A stretch of 64,000 nt of DNA from Humulus lupulus. Lineage: Eukaryota > Streptophyta > Magnoliopsida > Rosales > Cannabaceae. Shown here piece after piece: positions 58,261 to 64,000 of the stretch; positions within the stretch are counted from its first letter, which is position 1, and every line of letters begins with the position of its first letter. The notes below the pieces were generated by a model. The model did no database searches. It was not told the DNA's origin and worked only from the letters and a program-made list of their open reading frames with translations. The stretch spans positions 93,293,018 through 93,357,017 of the forward strand of contig NC_084794.1 of the NCBI RefSeq assembly GCF_963169125.1. The letters are read 5' to 3'. A program made the translations under genes and the position numbers.

Positions 58261-59228
58261 GTAACATGGATGGTGGCATAAGTATCATACCTCCACCCAC
58301 TCAACTTTCCATGTATGGTATTAATCTCACTTAGTGTTCCCACTAGTTCCTCTTGGGTTGAGTTGAATCTTGCCTCATTGTTATGGCTCCACTTGAACCT
58401 ACAATCTCTAGAAAAGTGGCAATTATTGCCACACACAAAACAAGGTCCCTTGGAACTTTTGAATTGTCCCTCATTATTCTTGGGCCCCAAGGATTTTTGA
58501 CCCTTGCCCTTGTTCTTGCCATTTCCTTTGCCTTTGTTAGGAGGGTTTCCCACAACATTGCCCTTAGAAGTCTCTCCATTGGACTTCTCTTCATTCATAT
58601 CTCTAGAGCGAGATTCCTCCTCAATTCTCAAGTGTTTGAGAATTTCCTCCAAAGAAATCTCTTCATTTCTATGGTGAATCTTTTTCCTATAGTCTCTCCA
58701 TGAAGGAGGTAACGTGGCTATAATGGCACCCACAAGAAATTGTCATGGAAATACAATTTTAAGAGTAGACAATTAATTCACAATAATTTGAAGCTCATGT
58801 ATTTGAGGGAGAAGGGGTTTATCATCATAAAATTTAAATTCCATATATTGAGCAATAAGGAATTTCTTTGTACCTTCCTCTTTCGCTTTGTACTTATTTT
58901 CCAAGGCCTCCCAAATCTCCTTGGCAGTCTTGGTCTTGGTGTAGAGATCATAGAGCCTATTCGAGAGGGCATTGAGAATGTGACCCCTACAAATCAACTC
59001 ATCTTCTTCACACTTTTTCCTTCCTTTAACAACTTCTTGTATATCATCTTCCTTGGGCTCTTCCAAGGCCTTTAGGTCATTATCCAAAACATAGAAAACT
59101 TTCAAAGTAGTGAGCAAGAATCTAATATTGTCTTGCCAACGAACAAAGTTAGTCCCATCAAACCTATCTAATCTAAAAAAGTCTTGAGTAATGAATTTCA
59201 ATGTTGAAAGAGAGTTAGATTCTTCCAT
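58261..59228 (-). pseudogene. Copia gag and protease start, broken
   Basis: The N-terminal piece starts at ATG 59228 (MEESNSLSTLKF, FDGTNFVRWQDNI, AKEIWEALENKY). The second piece (58095-58733) continues with LPPSWRDYRKKI, a basic linker and one CX2CX4HX4C zinc knuckle (CFVCGNNCHFSRDC). It runs into the protease, where the site reads YDTYATIHVT, lacking the usual residue after D-T/S. A gap near 58740 joins the two pieces out of frame. Confidence 0.85.
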
Positions 59229-59260
59229 GATATGCTATCTCAGATTATAGAGTATTATAA

Positions 59261-60141
59261 TGTTGAGGGAGAGTGAGATAACATTAGCTTAAGAAATATA
59301 ATCTACACAAAATTTGGACAGAGACTTAAAAAAGATTGAGAAAGAACATGCAAACCCAAGTAGAACAATGGTGTTCTTCAACTTTGATGAAGCATCAAAA
59401 ACCTCAGGCAAGACCACCACTTTGAGCAATCCTTAGAGCAAACCAAACATAAACCAAGGCTTATAAACATTGCAAAACACTGTCCTAATACTCTATTTCC
59501 CAGCCACCATTGATGCTTGAGGCCCTCTCTTGAGGAAAGGAGGATTGAGATTGAAAAAGTCTTCAACTCTCAAAGTCAAGCACTTTCTTGGAGAGTTCTT
59601 CGAGAAAACTAGAGATTCTTGGAGCTAGAGAGTGCTAGAGGGTGGAGAGAGATTGGAGAGAGTGATCAAGTATCTCAAAACACTATTTTTGACCCTTATA
59701 TAGAGTAGGCACCATCATTATGTCTAACCAATAGGATTAGACTTGAAAAACACATCATTATGAGCATTTACATCACGTAATACAGTAGGCGATGCATCTC
59801 CTACATGCAGTTGATGCATCACCTGAATGTTGGTGATGCCTCGCCTGTTAGGGTTTCTTGAAACCCTAGCTTTCAAGCGATGTCTCGCCTCTTGAGTGGC
59901 AACTTATCACCACCCTTTTTTACTTTGGAAACTTCCAAAAGTCCCAAAAATGCTATAAATGCCACCAAACTTTTTGGGAACCCTTAGATACTCTCATGTA
60001 TCACTTTGGACCCAAATTTGTATTTTATAAGTGCCTAAAATTGATGCTCAAATTTCACATCTTCGTTATGAGAATATTACTAAGTGTTTATACCTTGCTT
60101 GTAATTTAACACTTATCATTTGTATTTAACCAATCATAACA
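59261..60141 (-). repeat. 5' LTR of the copia element
   Basis: On the minus strand it starts tgttatgattggttaaatac and ends ctccctcaaca, 33 bases before the gag ATG. No good match to the initiator tRNA-Met primer site (tggtatcagagc) is seen after it, probably because of decay. Confidence 0.9.
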
Positions 60142-60663
60142 ATCTTCTTCCGTACTAAAGTGCGCATTCAACCATTAAATGAATAAGACATGTCGGATTA
60201 CCATTTATGGCGAGACACGAACTTGTCTCCAGCAAAGTGTACCAAATTTTTGTCTGATTGGGAAACAATGTGTCACTATTAGCCCTTCCCATCTCCATGA
60301 CTATAAATAGTGAAAATCAAAATGTAACAAGGGAAGGTGGAATGATCGATCGAAAAGAAGTCAGTATTTATTCATTTTTCAAAGGGAGCTCCTACACTCC
60401 ATTATTGTAATTGCCCCAAGAGGAAGATCAAACTCAGCTTGTCCTTGAGGGTTCAAAGTTCATAAATAATATTGACTAAAGTGGACATAGGTCATCTTTT
60501 TTCGGCCGAACCTTTCTAAATCTTTGTTTCATTCATTTACTACTTCATTTATTTCTCTTTTCTTTGACTTACTGCTCATCATTGAGGTTCGCTCTGAGAT
60601 ATTACACACAAAACAACTCTTCATTTATTGCTCTGTGCAAGTTGATGAAAAAATGAGTCAACA

Positions 60664-60871
60664 TATATTATGTATTATTATTATCATAATAATATTTTAT
60701 AATGTTTGAATTTATATTAATATAATTATTAAATATCTAGTTTTAATTGATTTTAATGTATATTCCATTAAGTATCTGGAATATTCCATTAAATTTGACA
60801 AAAAAAACGTTCAAACCAAGGAAAACCCTCACATACACACTTTTTATAAGAATATATATATATATTATATG
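60664..60871. repeat. A/T-rich dispersed repeat, outer end of right arm
   Basis: Inverted counterpart of 44616-44839, and similar in direct orientation to 49995-50073. No gene. Confidence 0.6.
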
Positions 60872-61262
60872 TGCTTCTACGATACACCTCCCACTTTTGG
60901 ATATACTGGTGCACCCCCTCCTACTTTTGGTATTTAGATGACATTTTGTGTAATTTTTCTATGATCGTGTACTTTGTAGTTATTTAGAGCATCTTGGAAG
61001 TTTTCAAAAAAATATAAATAATTTACAATGCCAAAAACATAGTTCAAACATGTTACCTTTCACGTGCATAAAATAAAACAGTCACATGTGTAACAACTGA
61101 TTTGAACCCGGTTTTCTAAGAATTTTCTAAAAATTTGCAGGATGCCCTAAATTACAATAATGTACATAATAATAAAAAAATTATGCCGAAAATTATTGAA
61201 GTACCGAAAATAAGAGGGGATGTACCGATACAAAAAAAAAGATATGTATTGTAGAATTTCCC
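60872..61262. mobile_element. MITE with long terminal inverted repeats, second family
   Basis: Left arm (cttctacgatacacctccca, then cttttggtattt and agagcatcttggaa) pairs with the inverted right arm (attctacaatacatatc, then ttttcggtacttc and agggcatcctgcaa) over roughly 150 bases. Non-coding, about 390 bp, directly left of the LTR at 61278. Confidence 0.7.
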
Positions 61263-61277
61263 GTATATGTATATATA

Positions 61278-63907
61278 TGTTGTACCCTAATTTTAGCACT
61301 TGTCCTTCATTCAGCTCGGGTACAGTTGAAAAATAAATATGTGGAATAAATAACCAAGGAATCCATTTATTATCCACAAGGACAACTCAGTTTTAACGGT
61401 GACTATGCGAGCTAGTGATGCATAGGTTGTGATATTCATGCGACCTCCATAGCACGAGCTCGGAGATATATCCAGCTCGTGGTAACTCAGATATATTGCG
61501 TACCCGCGAATCCCCAAAAGACTCGGGTACTTTTATACTATTATTTATGACTGGCCTGTCATATTTAATGTCCCAGATATTAGGAGACCATTTATTTCGT
61601 GATCAGATCATATCCTAGTATAAATGGGAATTGCTTGTATTAAATGTGATAAATATGTAAATCCGTGATTGACTCACGTGGTTACCTAAACATGTCCATG
61701 GAATTTCTCTATAAATACTGGGAATATTGGACAGGAAAATGGACGATTATTCTATAATGCTGAAACTTTGCCAAAATAGAGAGAGAAAAACAATAATAAT
61801 ATAGACTCGTGGACTAGGTGGATTTTAACCACTGAACCACATAAAAAGATATGTTTCTTTGAGAGTTCATTTGTAACGACCCAAATTTCCTAATAAGGTT
61901 TAGGACCTTGATTAGGAGGCCGGGAGGGCCATAATTGATTTACTGTACTATTATGTGATTATATGCATGATTGTGTGGGTCATATTATTATATGATGATA
62001 AAGGCATGCATGGGACTATATATACTCTGCTGTGAGGGCATTATGGTAATTTGGCTCATTGAGAGCGTAATTGTGTATTTGTGTGTATATTGGTAGGTTA
62101 ATGTTGAGACCACATTATTATGTGGATATATTTGTGATCTGTGACTCGAGATGATCCTAGCGAGCAAAGTGGCGAAAAGTCATGGCGGGGATTTATACCT
62201 GGCTCGGGGTGAGCTTAGGGGTATAAATGGGAATTTAGCGAATATACTGGAGTCTATTATGACATTGAGGAATAATATTGATAACTAATTAGGTATTGGG
62301 AATTAAGCGGGAAATATTAGAGACACTCGAGGAATTAGCAGGAATTGGGTAAAATGACTAAAATGCCCTTAAGTGGATTAAAGGGTTTAGACTTATTGGG
62401 GGAGGGCATACTAGTCATTTAGCTTACAGAATTTAAATAATGCCAGGGCTTTATGTTAGTGGGATTTGTAGAATATTGGAGAAGTCTGAAAAAGAAAGAA
62501 AAGGAAGGGAAAAGAAAGAAGGGAAAACAGAGAGGGTTCTCTAAGTCGGTTTATGTTTTCTTCACCAATTTCTTGAGGGTTTCTGGAGTAAAACTCAGAG
62601 GAAAGTTAGTCCAATTAAGCCACAAGGTTACTGAGCAAAGATTGAGGATTTGGCAAAGGTTTAGCAGGATTAGGCCATCACTTGAGGTAAGGTTCTGTAA
62701 TCTCTTCAGTTGCTGGTTTGGTTTTGTTTCTGGTTTTTAAGTTATGGTGCCTAAGTTGAATTGGATGGAACTTTAGGAATTCAGGCTTAAGACTGAGGAG
62801 AGGCAAGCCAAGAAGGTTTAGAGGCAGCTTGTGGTCGAAATTCTATCAAAGGTATAAAGCCTAAACTCTAACTTTGTAGTTCAGCTGGTTTTGACTGAGT
62901 TTTAGAGCTTAGGAGTGACCATGGTGAATTCTGAGGTTGTGGATGCATGTGCTTAAGTTCTAGAGGTTTGGGGTGCTTGGGATGAGTGGAGTATGGTCAT
63001 GAGGTTGTTTTTGAGTTTGGGAAAGAGTTGGAAGAGTTTTGGTTCGAGTTGGTTTGAGAAAAATCGCAGAAGAGAAAAATGGTGCTGGGCTGTCTGTGAC
63101 TAGCGCTAGCCTTTGGGCGCTGTAGCGCTAGGCCATAATGCTGAGGGGACTTTGGCTTCTGTCTGTAGCGCTGTAGCGCCCTCCCAAGAGCGCTGTAGCG
63201 CTACCCTGCCTTCTGAAGGGGATTTTTGGGTTGTTTGCAAGGGTTTTTGACCTAGGGCTTGGGGTTTGGTTCCATCACCTTGTTTGGTGGAACTAGGACT
63301 TCCCGGGGGCTTGGGATTGGCCCCGGGGCTAGGTTTTAAACTTGAGGATCTATTATGACTTTGGCCATGATTGTGACTAGGTAAGCGCTAGGGCTCGAGT
63401 GGGATCGCGCTGAAGGAGTCGAGGGATCAAAGCTAGTGAATTGAAAGGTTAAGGCAAGGGTAGGCTGAATCAACCATGAGTTGGAGAGCTCTGGGGGCGA
63501 GGTGTACATCGTCAGCTGCTCGACCGCCACGGTCGAGAGATTGTACAGGAACGGAAACCTAAAATGTATATTTTTCCATTAGAGTGGCTTGAACTATTTG
63601 TAACTTCTAGAATTTGTTGTATCTAAGACACCTAAACCCTGTTTTGAGTCTCCATGTATTAAACCGTCATTTTTAATGGAAATAGCCTGTTTGTGACCAA
63701 AATCTTTTTATTCTTACTCTGATAATGGTATAGAGTTTACACTTTGTCTGAATGACTTGGTTAGCAAGTCTTGCACTATTTTAAACAAACAGTGTAACGG
63801 TCTTGGTTATCCAGGGCGTTACATCATTTCTTATTTCGGTTTATTATCAAGCACTAATCAACCTTGTTATTTTCTTAATTCACTGTTGGCGAAAAACTGC
63901 GTCAACA
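61278..63907 (+). repeat. 5' LTR of a gypsy element entering from the right edge, split by a nested solo LTR
   Basis: Starts tgttgtaccctaatttt, ends aaactgcgtcaaca and is followed by the same primer-site sequence as Tat-2, so this is a 5' LTR with the element body beyond the window. Contains TATA-like ctataaata (about 61709) and the ctcgtggactagg motif shared with Tat-type LTRs. Without the nested copy B (61872-63823) and one tcatt it is about 670 bp. Confidence 0.85.
61872..63823 (+). mobile_element. Solo LTR, 1.95 kb, tgtaac...gttaca family (copy B)
   Basis: Flanked by the exact duplication tcatt (61867-61871 and 63824-63828). Starts tgtaacgacccaaatttcct and ends ccagggcgttaca. Aligned with copy A (minus strand, 51551-53851). 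It contains tandem phrases with gcgctgtagcgct (63100-63205), which form short palindromes. No internal region remains. Confidence 0.9.
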
Positions 63908-64000
63908 GTTTGGTGCTTTCATTGAGGGGTGAGATTAGTGCTTTCATCAAAATCCCAGTCAAATCTCATCATGGTTGTCACATGCTCAATGCACGATAAT
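63908..64000 (+). mobile_element. Start of the internal region of the right-edge gypsy element, with primer site
   Basis: The primer site tggtgctttcattgag is at 63911-63926. The phrase ttagtgctttcatcaaaat follows, then an ATG at about 63971 that could begin gag. The rest is outside the window. Confidence 0.75.

Larger units (their letters stand above)
53898..60141 (-). mobile_element. Ty1/copia retrotransposon, decayed
   Basis: Two LTRs (53898-54761 and 59261-60141) flank a minus-strand copia coding region in the usual order gag, protease, integrase, RT, RNase H. The left LTR has ta where the right has tg at the terminus, and the LTRs differ at many positions, so the insertion is old. A purine tract (minus strand aagtggaggat) precedes the 3' LTR at 54762-54772. 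Flanks agctt-like and atctt do not match cleanly. It inserted into the solo LTR at 51161-60663. Confidence 0.9.
51161..60663 (+). mobile_element. Solo LTR of a gypsy-like element, split by two later insertions
   Basis: The left part starts tgttatacccaaaattcggc at 51161, and the right part ends atgagtcaaca at 60663. The exact duplication tatat flanks both (51156-51160 and 60664-60668). Removing the 2.3-kb solo LTR (51551-53851) and the copia element (53898-60141) leaves about 950 bp. Start and end resemble the LTR at 61278-63907 (tgttgtaccctaattttagc...gcgtcaaca), so both belong to related families. No coding region of its own. Confidence 0.85.

Noticed and set aside
53892..60146. agctt/atctt as target duplication of the copia element
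   Set aside because: Only four of five bases agree and the left end is mutated, so it is not claimed as a duplication.
1..64000. CRISPR arrays, bacterial operons, tRNA or rRNA genes
   Set aside because: No spaced direct repeats of CRISPR type and no recognisable RNA gene; all repeats found are transposon-related or simple.

Overview
This is a repeat-dominated nuclear DNA window from a flowering plant, most likely a eudicot. The evidence is the plant-specific retrotransposon lineages (Athila, Tat-type, Tekay-type, copia), a CACTA transposon with plant-type ends, GT-AG introns in A/T-rich sequence, and WAT1-related transporter genes. No rRNA, tRNA, CRISPR array or bacterial gene was seen. I see one apparently intact host gene: a seven-exon WAT1-related (EamA/DMT) transporter on the minus strand at 36784-38556, predicted to encode 380 aa.

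The left half is a nest of insertions. The outermost element is an Athila-type Ty3/gypsy element on the minus strand. Its 5' LTR is at 33863-35619, its tRNA-Asp-type primer site at 33840-33857 and its decayed gag-pol at 4185-9476. Its 3' end is interrupted by the tail of a Tat-type element (1-4176, plus strand, running off the left edge). Its gag gene, near codon 10, is split by a 23.1-kb CACTA transposon (9477-32603, TSD agt). The CACTA element has no visible transposase. It carries captured host-gene fragments with introns: a WAT1-like gene, an unrecognised multi-exon gene and an exon resembling STK16-type kinases. One captured exon is in turn split by a young, structurally complete Tat-lineage element (13831-28260, TSD atact, 889-bp LTRs differing at about six positions). 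That element has a gag-pol frame broken by stops and one frameshift. On the opposite strand it carries a large intron-containing gene (22492-26161) that I can read through without a stop.

The right half (38.6-64 kb) is intergenic. A short TIR element (39544-44580) is split by a 3.7-kb Tekay-like solo LTR. Next come old A/T-rich repeats arranged as an inverted pair and riddled with solo LTRs: copia-like 44840-45824, Tat-type 46135-47056, Athila-like 47546-49507, and gypsy-like 51161-60663. The last is itself split by a 2.3-kb solo LTR and a decayed copia element. There are two long-TIR MITEs (50074-50478, 60872-61262). At the right edge is the 5' LTR of another gypsy element (61278-63907), split by a second copy of the 2-kb solo-LTR family.

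Nested boundaries were fixed mainly by exact target-site duplications (atact twice, agt, ccatg, tcatt, tatat, tatgt, atatt). These give a relative order: A/T-rich repeats and Athila are oldest, then CACTA, then the Tat-2 element. All reading was by eye. Lineage names rest on motif recognition, not on database searches.
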